The notes beneath the pieces are model-generated. The model searched no databases and had not been told where the DNA came from. It was given only the letters and a program-made list of their open reading frames with translations. The position numbers and the translations under genes are program-made. Shown piece after piece: positions 1 through 7,191 of a DNA stretch of 27,035 nucleotides (position 1 is its first letter; each line of letters begins with the position of its first letter). This DNA is from SIG459 sp045538735 (GTDB lineage: Bacteria; Bacillota; Clostridia; Oscillospirales; Oscillospiraceae): assembly GCA_045538735.1 (NCBI GenBank), contig JAZSRY010000072.1, positions 1 through 27,035 on the forward strand, read 5' to 3'.

Positions 1-200
1 TTGCTGCGTTGCCGGCTTTTGAAGGGCGACAGCCCATCTGCAAGCCGCCGCCTTGCACTGCACTAGCATATGACCTCAGAAATCTGCGACTCCGTGGGAG
101 GGGATTTTGGTGTCAGGCAAAATTGAATGATGCAGGTGGGCAGTCGCCCACCAAAGAATGAAACAGGAAGTCTGGCGCTAAAATCCGCCTCGCGGAGCGG
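1..200 (+). other. Structured non-coding element (large hairpin plus small hairpins), partial
   Basis: No convincing gene lies here. Positions 102-116 pair with 172-186 over 15 bp. Three of those pairs are G.U (109/179, 111/177, 113/175), and the stem extends two pairs further at 117/171 (G.U) and 118/170. Inside it, 135-141 and 146-152 form a perfect GGTGGGC/GCCCACC stem with loop AGTC. To the left, GGGC/GCCC (24-27/32-35) and TGCAAG/CTTGCA (39-44/52-57) form two further hairpins. The wobble pairs favour folding of the plus-strand RNA, because on the minus strand they become C/A mismatches. It could be a structured RNA or a dispersed palindromic repeat. The left end is cut by the window. Confidence 0.4.
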
Positions 201-236
201 GTTCGAATTATATTGTTCAGGCTAAGGCGGTGGGTA

Positions 237-746
237 ATGAAGCGTAATATTTCACTTTGGCAGGCTATGGGCTTCGGAATAACGGTTTTGGGAGGCACGC
301 TGCTCCATTTTCTCTATGATCTGAGCGGCGGCAGCACCCTTGCAGCCCTATTTTCTGCGGTAAATGAATCCACATGGGAGCATATGAAGCTTTTCTTCAT
401 GCCCGCGTTTATTTTCGCTTTGATTCAACGAAGATTTTTTACGGGACAGAGAGATTTCTGGTGCGTAAAGCTTTTGGGAATTTCTCTGGGGCTATTGCTC
501 ATCCCGGTTTTGTTTTACAGCTATAACGGCGCTTTCGGCACTTCCCCCGATTGGGTGAATATAGGCATATTCATTCTCTCTGCCGCTGCCGCCTTTTATT
601 TTGAAAACCGACTTTTCAAAGAGGGCAGCATACGCTGCAGCGCTCCCTACGTGGCGTTTGCCCTTCTTCTTTTGCTCGCCGCCCTGTTCGTATTTTTCAC
701 CTTTTCTCCACCTTCGCTGCCTCTCTTTGAAAGCCCTGAAATATAA
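237..746 (+). CDS. Small polytopic membrane protein (DUF6512-like)
   Basis: Integral membrane protein of 169 residues with about five hydrophobic helices and no catalytic motif. The N-terminal part contains the segment LFSAVNESTWEHMKLFFMP, with a conserved-looking NES-WEH motif that I associate with the DUF6512 family of Clostridia. The ATG at 237 is preferred because AGGCGGTGG lies just upstream. An in-frame ATG at 213 would put an RBS-less MFRLRRWV extension in front. The C-terminus (PPSLPLFESPEI) stops a little early compared with my memory of the family, so slight truncation is possible. The gene is monocistronic, sits after the structured element and ends at a bidirectional terminator. 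Function unknown. Confidence 0.65.
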   Translation: MKRNISLWQAMGFGITVLGGTLLHFLYDLSGGSTLAALFSAVNESTWEHMKLFFMPAFIFALIQRRFFTGQRDFWCVKLLGISLGLLLIPVLFYSYNGAFGTSPDWVNIGIFILSAAAAFYFENRLFKEGSIRCSAPYVAFALLLLLAALFVFFTFSPPSLPLFESPEI

Positions 747-780
747 AAAGACGAGTTCCTTTTCAGGAACTCATCTTTTT
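745..780. terminator. Bidirectional intrinsic terminator between convergent genes
   Basis: GAGTTCCT (753-760) pairs with AGGAACTC (765-772) around loop TTTC. After one C/A mismatch the stem continues as AAAAAGA (745-751) with TCTTTTT (774-780). The A and T tracts on the two flanks serve both the plus-strand gene ending at 746 and the minus-strand gene ending at 783. Confidence 0.85.
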
Positions 781-782
781 GT

Positions 783-2222
783 TTATTTGATTTTCCAGCC
801 GCTTACGTCGCACTGACCGAAGGCGTTATCGCCGTAGGCATAAACTTTTCCGTCGGAGTCCACAAGCAGATAGTGTCCGCCGCCTGCGGCTGCGGCAACT
901 ATATACTTGCCGCTCACATTAAATTCCACGGCATCGCTCTCTCTGAAGAAGAAGCTTTTCAGCTCGCCTTCGGTGGTGAGACCCAAAACTGCTCTGGGGC
1001 TCATAGTAAGAGCTATGATATCCTTCCACTGAGGGATTCTCTCAAAGGCGGACTGGGTGCTTCCGTCGAACATAAGATAGACGGAAACGGCGGTGGAAAG
1101 GGCGATTGCCTCGGGCTTGAGGGTGGTCTGGCTTGACTTATTGGAAGTGAGCACGGAGCCATCTTCCAAAATGCAGGCGCCCTGATATGCTCCCGCAAAA
1201 ACTTCCTTTATGTTTTCGGCGGCGAGAGTTTCAGAATAATCGTGATAACCTGTGAAAAGAAGCTTACCCTCTTCGGTAACAGCAAGGGTGTCATGGTCAT
1301 TGACGGCTATCTTCTTAACACCCGTCCAGCCGCTTACATCGCACTGACCGTGGGTATTGTCGCCGGTGGCCAGGACGCTTCCGTCTCTGCGAAGTCCCAC
1401 GGTGAAGTTTGCGCCTGCGTAAACCGCCACAACATCCGTCCAGCCGCTTACATCGCACTGGCCGAAGCTGTTATCACCAGTTGCGGCAACGCTGCCGTCG
1501 CTGAGGATTGCAACAGTATGGTTTTTTCCTGCGGCAATGCTGTCGGTTTTAAGCTTCTGGCGGGCATACTCTCTTGCAAGGAGAATCTCCTGGTCTGCCT
1601 CGGAAAGCTTACCGCTCACCATCTCCTGAGCGAATTCCTCGTCTCCCGTCAGCTCCATGGCGATTTCATAAATTCTGTCCAAAGCGCCGTTATAATCGCC
1701 AACTTCGCGGAATACATTGATGGCTTCGCTGTATTCTCCTGCCGCATAGTGAAGCTCGGCAACTGCCATACGGCAGTCCTTATAGCGGTTTGCACTGTCG
1801 GAATAAAGTCCCAAAGAGCGGAAAATCTCCGCAGCCTCATCATACTTGCCCTCTTCAAAAAGCTCCTGGGCGGGGAGATAGATGCACTCCTTCACCATCT
1901 GTGCGCTGTCGCGGAAATCGCCAAGAGCGGCAAACATAAACTGAGCCTGCTCATAGTCGCCTGCAACAAGCCAGCCCTGAGCGATTGCATATTCGCAGCT
2001 ATCCTTGGTCTCATCCTCAAGGCGCTCAGCCACAACAACCTTCAGTCTGTCATATTTTTCAATGGCGGCTTCGGGCTTTCCTGCGGCGGCGAGAGTGCTT
2101 ATGCGCTCTTCATAGATATCGGGAAGAGAGGTCCAGAAACGGCAGCCCAGAACTATCAGCAGCGCTGTCAGTACTGCGGCAAAGCCTACTGTTCCCTTTA
2201 CAAATGCAGAATTTTTATCCAT
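783..2222 (-). CDS. Membrane-anchored TPR-like / RCC1-repeat protein
   Basis: 479 residues. One N-terminal transmembrane helix (about 9-28) anchors an extracytoplasmic protein. Residues 30-225 are helical TPR-like repeats with the recurring pattern LGDFRDSA / LGLYSDSA / VGDYNGAL. Residues 230-479 are a beta-propeller-type array of RCC1-like repeats. The motif GDN-x2-GQCDVSGW occurs three times almost unchanged, producing short direct DNA repeats. RCC1-like propellers are usually binding scaffolds, so I infer a ligand- or partner-binding surface protein. It overlaps the upstream DHHW gene by 8 bp (ATGGATAA), so translation is probably coupled. It is third in an MBOAT-DHHW operon, which suggests a role in or with surface polymer acylation. 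No enzyme motif is visible. Confidence 0.75.
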   Translation of the reverse strand: MDKNSAFVKGTVGFAAVLTALLIVLGCRFWTSLPDIYEERISTLAAAGKPEAAIEKYDRLKVVVAERLEDETKDSCEYAIAQGWLVAGDYEQAQFMFAALGDFRDSAQMVKECIYLPAQELFEEGKYDEAAEIFRSLGLYSDSANRYKDCRMAVAELHYAAGEYSEAINVFREVGDYNGALDRIYEIAMELTGDEEFAQEMVSGKLSEADQEILLAREYARQKLKTDSIAAGKNHTVAILSDGSVAATGDNSFGQCDVSGWTDVVAVYAGANFTVGLRRDGSVLATGDNTHGQCDVSGWTGVKKIAVNDHDTLAVTEEGKLLFTGYHDYSETLAAENIKEVFAGAYQGACILEDGSVLTSNKSSQTTLKPEAIALSTAVSVYLMFDGSTQSAFERIPQWKDIIALTMSPRAVLGLTTEGELKSFFFRESDAVEFNVSGKYIVAAAAGGGHYLLVDSDGKVYAYGDNAFGQCDVSGWKIK

Positions 2223-3540
2223 ACAGGCACTTCTCCAATCTTACGCAGGATGTGTCCGTATGGGCATCATTGGCATAACTCATGACGATATAGACATCGT
2301 CTATGCCGTGATATTCCATAAGGTCGGCTATCCAGCCGCCGGTATCGGCGGTGTAGTAATAGCCCTGGCGGACATCGGTCATATGAACCTCGTCATAATG
2401 GGGACAGAGATAGGGAGCGAAAACGTTTGCGAAGCTATCGCCTATTACAAGAGCCTTGCGGCCTGTGGAAAAGCCCGTCTCTATCTTTGTCCAGGGCTTG
2501 ATAACGCCGGTCACATAGGCCATATAGGTCTCTTCGCGGTAGTTTATAAGGGCGGACTTTTCTTCAGTGGTCTTGTTATAAATCCGGTTTACCTCAGCGG
2601 CCTGAAGGGGATTCATTACATCGAAAAAGCCCTTATAGGTATAAACCTTTCTGTAGCTATACTCATCGTAGGGTACGGCGGGGATGCCCTGAATATTCAT
2701 CAGCTCCTCATAGGCATACCATGCGCCCAAAGCGGACCAATGATGGTCTATGGGGAAATAGATAGACTCGGTGAGGTGGGGGTTGAGTATCTCGGGGATG
2801 TTGATAACATGAACGCCCTCGTTCACCTGCTCCTGAATTGCACCCTCGGTGTTGCTGTACCAGCCGGCATATTTGCTGCTGTTGGGCAGCGGCTCCCAGC
2901 TATGGGTCAGGGGCACCATCATATAGAAAACATTTCCATCCTCGGGAAGCTCGGACTTATATGCGTTGAGGGCGTGAGCCACCTGAGATATCTCCTTTTC
3001 GGAAACGCGGAAATATTCGCGGAGAGTGCCGTTTTTGTATATGTAGGAGAAGCCGTAGGTGTCGGTGCCGGGGATAATTTCAAGCTCCTCCCCTTCTTCG
3101 GGAAGTTCGCTTTCATCGAAGATTATTTCCTCTTCGGGCTCCTCGGTTTCAAAATCCTCCATACCGGGGACGCTCTCTTCCTGAATATCGGGCTGGATGG
3201 GGGTCTCGGGGTCCGTTACGCCCTGAAGCTCATTCTGACTATCGTCAAGAAGCTGGGTGTCCTCCTCGGTTTCTGCGGAAAACAGACCGAGGAAGCCTTC
3301 GCTTGCGTTTATAACAAGGTTTCTTCCGAAAAAGCCGTCGGACAAAAAGTTCTCAAACTCTCCGCTGTAATTGCCGGAGAAAACATTGTTTGCGCTCAGC
3401 TCAGGTCTTCCCTGAAGCATGCGGTTTTCAAAGTCCGAAGCTCTGTCTTCCTTTTCGCCAAGGGCAACAAGCATAATGCCAAGACACAGGAGCACCGCAG
3501 CAGAGCATACGGTTATGAAAAATGTGATTTTGTTTTTCAC
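2215..3540 (-). CDS. DHHW family protein (AlgX/AlgJ-like, SGNH-type acyltransferase partner)
   Basis: 441 residues starting with GTG, with AAGGAG 11 nt upstream. One N-terminal transmembrane segment (about 5-27) places the body outside the membrane. The family motif is clear in FPIDHHWSALGAW, and a serine-containing block ALVIGDSFANVFAPYL follows, as in SGNH/AlgX-like domains. Such proteins work with MBOAT acyltransferases to move acyl groups onto exported polysaccharides, which agrees with the MBOAT gene 19 nt upstream. Odd feature: residues about 90-155 form a very acidic, low-complexity Glu/Asp/Pro stretch between the anchor and the catalytic part, probably a disordered spacer. The acyl acceptor cannot be read from the sequence. 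Confidence 0.85.
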   Translation of the reverse strand: MKNKITFFITVCSAAVLLCLGIMLVALGEKEDRASDFENRMLQGRPELSANNVFSGNYSGEFENFLSDGFFGRNLVINASEGFLGLFSAETEEDTQLLDDSQNELQGVTDPETPIQPDIQEESVPGMEDFETEEPEEEIIFDESELPEEGEELEIIPGTDTYGFSYIYKNGTLREYFRVSEKEISQVAHALNAYKSELPEDGNVFYMMVPLTHSWEPLPNSSKYAGWYSNTEGAIQEQVNEGVHVINIPEILNPHLTESIYFPIDHHWSALGAWYAYEELMNIQGIPAVPYDEYSYRKVYTYKGFFDVMNPLQAAEVNRIYNKTTEEKSALINYREETYMAYVTGVIKPWTKIETGFSTGRKALVIGDSFANVFAPYLCPHYDEVHMTDVRQGYYYTADTGGWIADLMEYHGIDDVYIVMSYANDAHTDTSCVRLEKCLYG

Positions 3541-3559
3541 GCTTTTGCGGTCTCCTTTC

Positions 3560-4984
3560 TCAGAATCTGAAGTAAATAAAGGGGTTATAGCTCTGTCCTA
3601 TAATGAAGAGCAGGGAAAGTGCCATTGCGGAAATATAGCAAATGCCGGAAACGACGTTGAAAACGAGCGCGTTTTTCTTCTCCAGACGCTTTTTTATGGC
3701 GGGGACTATGGGAGTACATGCCACGGCAAAAAGCACGGGGAGGACGGTATATCTGCGCATAACGGCCATAGTTACGGCATCGCTGAAGGCCGCCTTAACT
3801 ATTCCGCTGCCGCTTGCCTGCATACCGAACATTGCAAGAATATGGGTCTTCATATCTCCCATATCGGTGTAATAGAAAATTACCCAGCCGATGATAACCA
3901 ATATAAGCGTGAAGAAAACATTCAGCACACCGGGCATCTTTTCAATGATTTTGCTGAATACAAAGCGCTCGAGGATTATAAGCACGCCGTAGTAAGCGCC
4001 CCACATAAGGAAGTTCCAGTCTGCGCCATGCCAGAAGCCGGTGAGAGACCAGACGATAAGAAGATTGATTATTGTGCGTCTCGTACCCTTGCGGTTTCCG
4101 CCCAGAGGGATATAGACATAATCTCTGAAAAAGCTGCCGAGGGAGATATGCCATCTGCGCCAGAATTCGGAGATGCTCTTGGATATGTAGGGATAGTTAA
4201 AGTTATCCTTGTACTTGAAGCCAAATATGCGTCCCATGCCGATTGCCATATCGCTATAGCCCGCAAAGTCGAAGTAAATCTGCAGGGAATAAAGCACCGC
4301 TCCATACCATGCGCCCAGAACGGATATATTGCCGCTGCCCAGAGAAAGCTGCTCAAGGGCAAGAGCGCTCACATTGGCGATGAGCACCTTTTTGCCGAGA
4401 CCAACGGCAAATTTTCTCATGCCGCAGACGAAGTCATCGGTGGTGGAAGTGCGCTCATTCAGTGCATCGCAGACATCGGAATACTGGACGATAGGTCCTG
4501 CGATAAGCTGAGGGAAGCAGCTTATATAAAGCATCAGGCGGGGCAGGTTCTTCATGCAGGGGGATTTGCCTCTGTAGACATCCACGGTATAGGTGAGAAT
4601 CTGGAAGGTATAGAAGGATATACCTATGGGCAGCCTAAGCCCCGGAATTTCAACCGCTTTGCCGAAAATTCCCGTGACGGAGCTGAGGAGGAAGCTGGCA
4701 TACTTGAAGTAAAACAGCATTGCCACGGAAACCACAACGCCTATAATAAGGAATTTCCGCTTTCTGTATTTATACTCGCTTCGGGCTATCTGAAGGGCGC
4801 AGTAATAGTTGATAACCGTTGAGGCTATCATTGCCAGAACCCAGATGGGCTCGCCCCAGGCATAGAAAAGAAGAGAGAAGACAAGCAGCACTCCGTTTCT
4901 CCACTTCAGACCGCTTCCCATAAAATAGAAAAGCAGCACCGCCGGGAAAAACAGCAGCAGGAATGTCAAACTGGAAAAAACCAT
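3560..4984 (-). CDS. MBOAT family O-acyltransferase (AlgI/DltB-like)
   Basis: 474 residues, polytopic, the usual length for bacterial AlgI-like MBOAT proteins. These transfer acyl (often acetyl) groups across the membrane toward cell-surface polymers. Visible family signatures are ISFYTFQILTYTVDVYRG, QLIAGPIVQY, FDFAGYSDMAIG, FWRRWHISLGSFFRDYVYIPLGG (His about 279) and the catalytic-histidine block LTGFWHGADWNF (His about 319). The ATG at 4984 is chosen because GGAGG sits 5-6 nt before it; the frame is open to 5014 but nothing supports that start. It is first in the operon with the DHHW and RCC1/TPR genes. The substrate (teichoic acid, exopolysaccharide or other) is not determinable here. Confidence 0.92.
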   Translation of the reverse strand: MVFSSLTFLLLFFPAVLLFYFMGSGLKWRNGVLLVFSLLFYAWGEPIWVLAMIASTVINYYCALQIARSEYKYRKRKFLIIGVVVSVAMLFYFKYASFLLSSVTGIFGKAVEIPGLRLPIGISFYTFQILTYTVDVYRGKSPCMKNLPRLMLYISCFPQLIAGPIVQYSDVCDALNERTSTTDDFVCGMRKFAVGLGKKVLIANVSALALEQLSLGSGNISVLGAWYGAVLYSLQIYFDFAGYSDMAIGMGRIFGFKYKDNFNYPYISKSISEFWRRWHISLGSFFRDYVYIPLGGNRKGTRRTIINLLIVWSLTGFWHGADWNFLMWGAYYGVLIILERFVFSKIIEKMPGVLNVFFTLILVIIGWVIFYYTDMGDMKTHILAMFGMQASGSGIVKAAFSDAVTMAVMRRYTVLPVLFAVACTPIVPAIKKRLEKKNALVFNVVSGICYISAMALSLLFIIGQSYNPFIYFRF

Positions 4985-5039
4985 AATATCCTCCGAATTA
5001 TAGAAAGGCGACATTCGCCAAAATACACTACAACTCGAT

Positions 5040-5068
5040 ATATTATCATATATTCCTCTGCTTGTTAA
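5040..5068 (-). promoter_or_regulatory. Candidate sigma-A promoter of the MBOAT operon
   Basis: On the minus strand TTAACA (5068-5063) is followed after 17 bp by TAATAT (5045-5040), inside a very AT-rich stretch and about 50 nt before the MBOAT start codon. Overlapping alternatives such as GATAAT exist, so the exact hexamers are uncertain. Confidence 0.4.
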
Positions 5069-5085
5069 TACCTATTTTGACAAAA

Positions 5086-5112
5086 AAAGAGACTCCCGAA
5101 GGGAGTCTCTTT
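5086..5112 (-). terminator. Intrinsic terminator of the 5'-nucleotidase gene
   Basis: A perfect 12-bp stem, AAAGAGACTCCC (5086-5097) with GGGAGTCTCTTT (5101-5112), and a 3-nt loop. Read on the minus strand it is followed by a T tract, and it lies 18 nt after the 5'-nucleotidase stop codon. Confidence 0.85.
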
Positions 5113-5130
5113 CATTTTATATGTTTTGCC

Positions 5131-7017
5131 TTACTGAGCAGCCTCGATAACAACGCGGCCGAAATCGGTTACGTTGCTATAGTCGATGAGCATGCCGGGA
5201 TACTTGGCAAGCAGGGGAGAGTTGGTAGCGCCGACAACGCCGCCCTCAAAGCCCTTGATGTAGTTGGCAAGAACCATGTAGTCTTCCATGACATAGTCCA
5301 GAACGTTGACAGCGCCGGAGAACATGTTGAAGCCGTCACCCAGGTCGCGGAGGGTGTAGTTATAGCCGGCCAGGTTGTAGGAAGCGGTCAGGTCAAGAGC
5401 CTCGTATGCTCCGGTCTCCTTGTTGAAGACCTGAACATCGTATACGCGGTAGCCGCCGGTGGGAGCACCGACCCAAACGCCCTTCTCATCCATTGCAACG
5501 GAGCTGGGCCAATCGGGATCTACCTTATAGGTGATACCTGCAACATGGAGGAAGCCGCCGCACTCGGCATTAGCAACATCGCGTGCGCCCCACTCAAGAG
5601 CGTCAAGCAGCTGCTGACCGGTGATGGTCTGCAGGCAGGCTACGTTGCCGAAGGTGTGGATCTGCTTTGCGGTGAGATAGCTGATCTCGCCGGTGATAGC
5701 CTTGTTGCGTACGCCGCCGCCGTTCATGATGGCAACGTCAACATCAAGTCCCATATCGTCGAAGAGGAAATACAGAGCGTCAGCAGCGAAGGCACCGGTG
5801 TTGGTCTCCTGCTTGCGGACAAGGCGGTTGCCCTCTGCATCGTAGTTATCGAAGGTCAGCTCGGTGGAACCGATTACTTCGCCAAGCTTGGTGTTGATCT
5901 CATCGATCCAGGCGTTCTTGATTTCAGCAACAGCTTCGACGGAAACCCAGCTTGCGCCGTCATAGAGCTCGGAAGAGAGCTCATAGCCGACTACCTCGGT
6001 GACCTCATTGCCTTCCTCGTCCAGAACAGGAGCGCCGGTCTCGTCCACAACTACCTCGGTGAGCTCGTTGTATCCGATGAGATCGGTGGTGATAGTGCCG
6101 TCAGCGCCGATGACCATCATACCGATAGCGTTGAAATATTCGCCGGTCTGGGTGAGATGAACTTCATTGCCTTCCTTATCGGCAACCTTCTTGCCGACAA
6201 CGGTAGAGTGAGAGTGACCGTCGATGAAAGCATCAAGACCGGTTACATTTGCAATAACTTCCTCGGAAGTCCAGGGCTGGGAAGCGGGGTCATCGCCCAG
6301 GTGGCCGAGAACGATGACAACATCAGCCTCAACAGAATCGACGGCAGCCTGAATATCAGCATAGAGAGCTGCGCCGTCTTCGCCGCCGGAGATACCGTAG
6401 ATGTAGTTGCCGGCTTCATCCTGGAAATAAGCGGGGGTGGACTTGGTGAAGGATTCGGGAGTGGTTGCACCAACGAAAGCGATCTTCTGGCCGCCGATCT
6501 CGAATACCTTGGCAGCGTCAAGAACATTCTCGCCGCGAACGCCGTTTTCTTCGTGATAGAAGTTTGCGGATACGTAGGGATACTCAGCCCACTCGATGAT
6601 GTTCATGGCACCGTCCATGCCATAGTCAAACTCGTGGTTACCGAGGGTTGCCAGATCATAGCCTGCGGCGTTCATCAGCTTGATGATGGTTTCGCCCTTA
6701 TCCATGGAACCGAAAGCGGTACCCTGTGCGGCGTCACCGGCATCAACGAGAAGCACATTGCCGTAGGTCTTCTCCAGCTCGGCCTTCACACCGGCGATAA
6801 CATCATAGCTGAGAACGCCGTCGATATAGGTGTGAACGTCGTTGGTGTAGAGAATGACAACATCTTCTTTTGCGGGGGCTGCAGGCTCTGCGGGAGCTGC
6901 AGGTGCTGCGGGCTCAGCAGGAGCGACGGGCTCAGCGGGAGCAGCGGGGGTAGCGCCGCAGCCGATCAGGCCGACACACAGTGCCAGAACCAGCAGAAGA
7001 GACAAGAGTTTTTTCAT
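5131..7017 (-). CDS. Lipoprotein bifunctional metallophosphatase / 5'-nucleotidase (UshA-like)
   Basis: 628 residues. A lipoprotein signal peptide ends in LIGC (Cys 20), followed by a Pro/Ala/Glu linker (about 21-50) that lifts the enzyme off the membrane. The metallophosphoesterase domain shows TNDVHTYIDG, VDAGDAAQG, LGNHEFDYG, LGHLGDD and DGHSHS, the metal-ligand blocks of the family. The C-terminal 5'-nucleotidase domain shows NTGAFAADALYF and MNGGGVRNKAITG. Such enzymes release phosphate and nucleosides from extracellular nucleotides for salvage. The family members I know run about 550-600 residues, so the length fits. AGGAGG precedes the ATG. It is monocistronic, divergent from the glycyl radical enzyme and ends at its own terminator. 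The precise substrate is not known. Confidence 0.92.
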   Translation of the reverse strand: MKKLLSLLLVLALCVGLIGCGATPAAPAEPVAPAEPAAPAAPAEPAAPAKEDVVILYTNDVHTYIDGVLSYDVIAGVKAELEKTYGNVLLVDAGDAAQGTAFGSMDKGETIIKLMNAAGYDLATLGNHEFDYGMDGAMNIIEWAEYPYVSANFYHEENGVRGENVLDAAKVFEIGGQKIAFVGATTPESFTKSTPAYFQDEAGNYIYGISGGEDGAALYADIQAAVDSVEADVVIVLGHLGDDPASQPWTSEEVIANVTGLDAFIDGHSHSTVVGKKVADKEGNEVHLTQTGEYFNAIGMMVIGADGTITTDLIGYNELTEVVVDETGAPVLDEEGNEVTEVVGYELSSELYDGASWVSVEAVAEIKNAWIDEINTKLGEVIGSTELTFDNYDAEGNRLVRKQETNTGAFAADALYFLFDDMGLDVDVAIMNGGGVRNKAITGEISYLTAKQIHTFGNVACLQTITGQQLLDALEWGARDVANAECGGFLHVAGITYKVDPDWPSSVAMDEKGVWVGAPTGGYRVYDVQVFNKETGAYEALDLTASYNLAGYNYTLRDLGDGFNMFSGAVNVLDYVMEDYMVLANYIKGFEGGVVGATNSPLLAKYPGMLIDYSNVTDFGRVVIEAAQ

Positions 7018-7046
7018 TTTTTTACCTCCTTTTAATAGGTGTGCGT

Positions 7047-7055
7047 ATTATATCA
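7047..7055 (-). promoter_or_regulatory. Extended -10 promoter of the 5'-nucleotidase gene
   Basis: TGATATAAT on the minus strand (7055-7047) is a perfect -10 with the TG extension, 30 nt before the start codon. No good -35 hexamer is visible, which is usual for extended -10 promoters. The same nonamer occurs before the SDR gene at 11927. Confidence 0.55.
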
Positions 7056-7130
7056 CATCTTATTGCCATGGGGAAGATACTTTTCGCAATTTTATACTTT
7101 CTACACATTTCCACAGGACTCAGCTCGCTC

Positions 7131-7159
7131 TTGCAAACGCCGCAGCAGTGCTGTAAAAT
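7131..7159 (+). promoter_or_regulatory. Candidate promoter of the glycyl radical enzyme gene
   Basis: TTGCAA (7131-7136), a 17-bp spacer and TAAAAT (7154-7159). Transcription would begin near 7166, leaving a short leader that carries GGAGG at 7180-7184 before the ATG at 7192. Confidence 0.4.
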
Positions 7160-7191
7160 GGGAAAAAAGCCTGATTTTCGGAGGATATTAT

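Noticed and set aside
195..210. GGTTCGAAT resembling a tRNA T-loop
   Set aside because: The flanking bases do not form a T-stem and no acceptor or anticodon arm can be drawn upstream, so this is not a tRNA.
1320..1480. Repeated DNA blocks around CCGCTTACATCGCACTG
   Set aside because: They encode the repeated GQCDVSGW motif of the RCC1-like propeller, so they are protein repeats, not CRISPR or mobile repeats.
2260..4822. Long plus-strand open frames opposite the DHHW and MBOAT genes
   Set aside because: Antisense shadows. The minus-strand frames have signal/membrane segments, motifs and ribosome binding sites; the plus-strand ones have none.
5062..7035. Very long open frame on the plus strand opposite the 5'-nucleotidase gene (657 codons)
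   Set aside because: It is the antisense shadow of a clear lipoprotein enzyme. It has no ribosome binding site or family motif, and its composition follows from the codon bias of the real gene.
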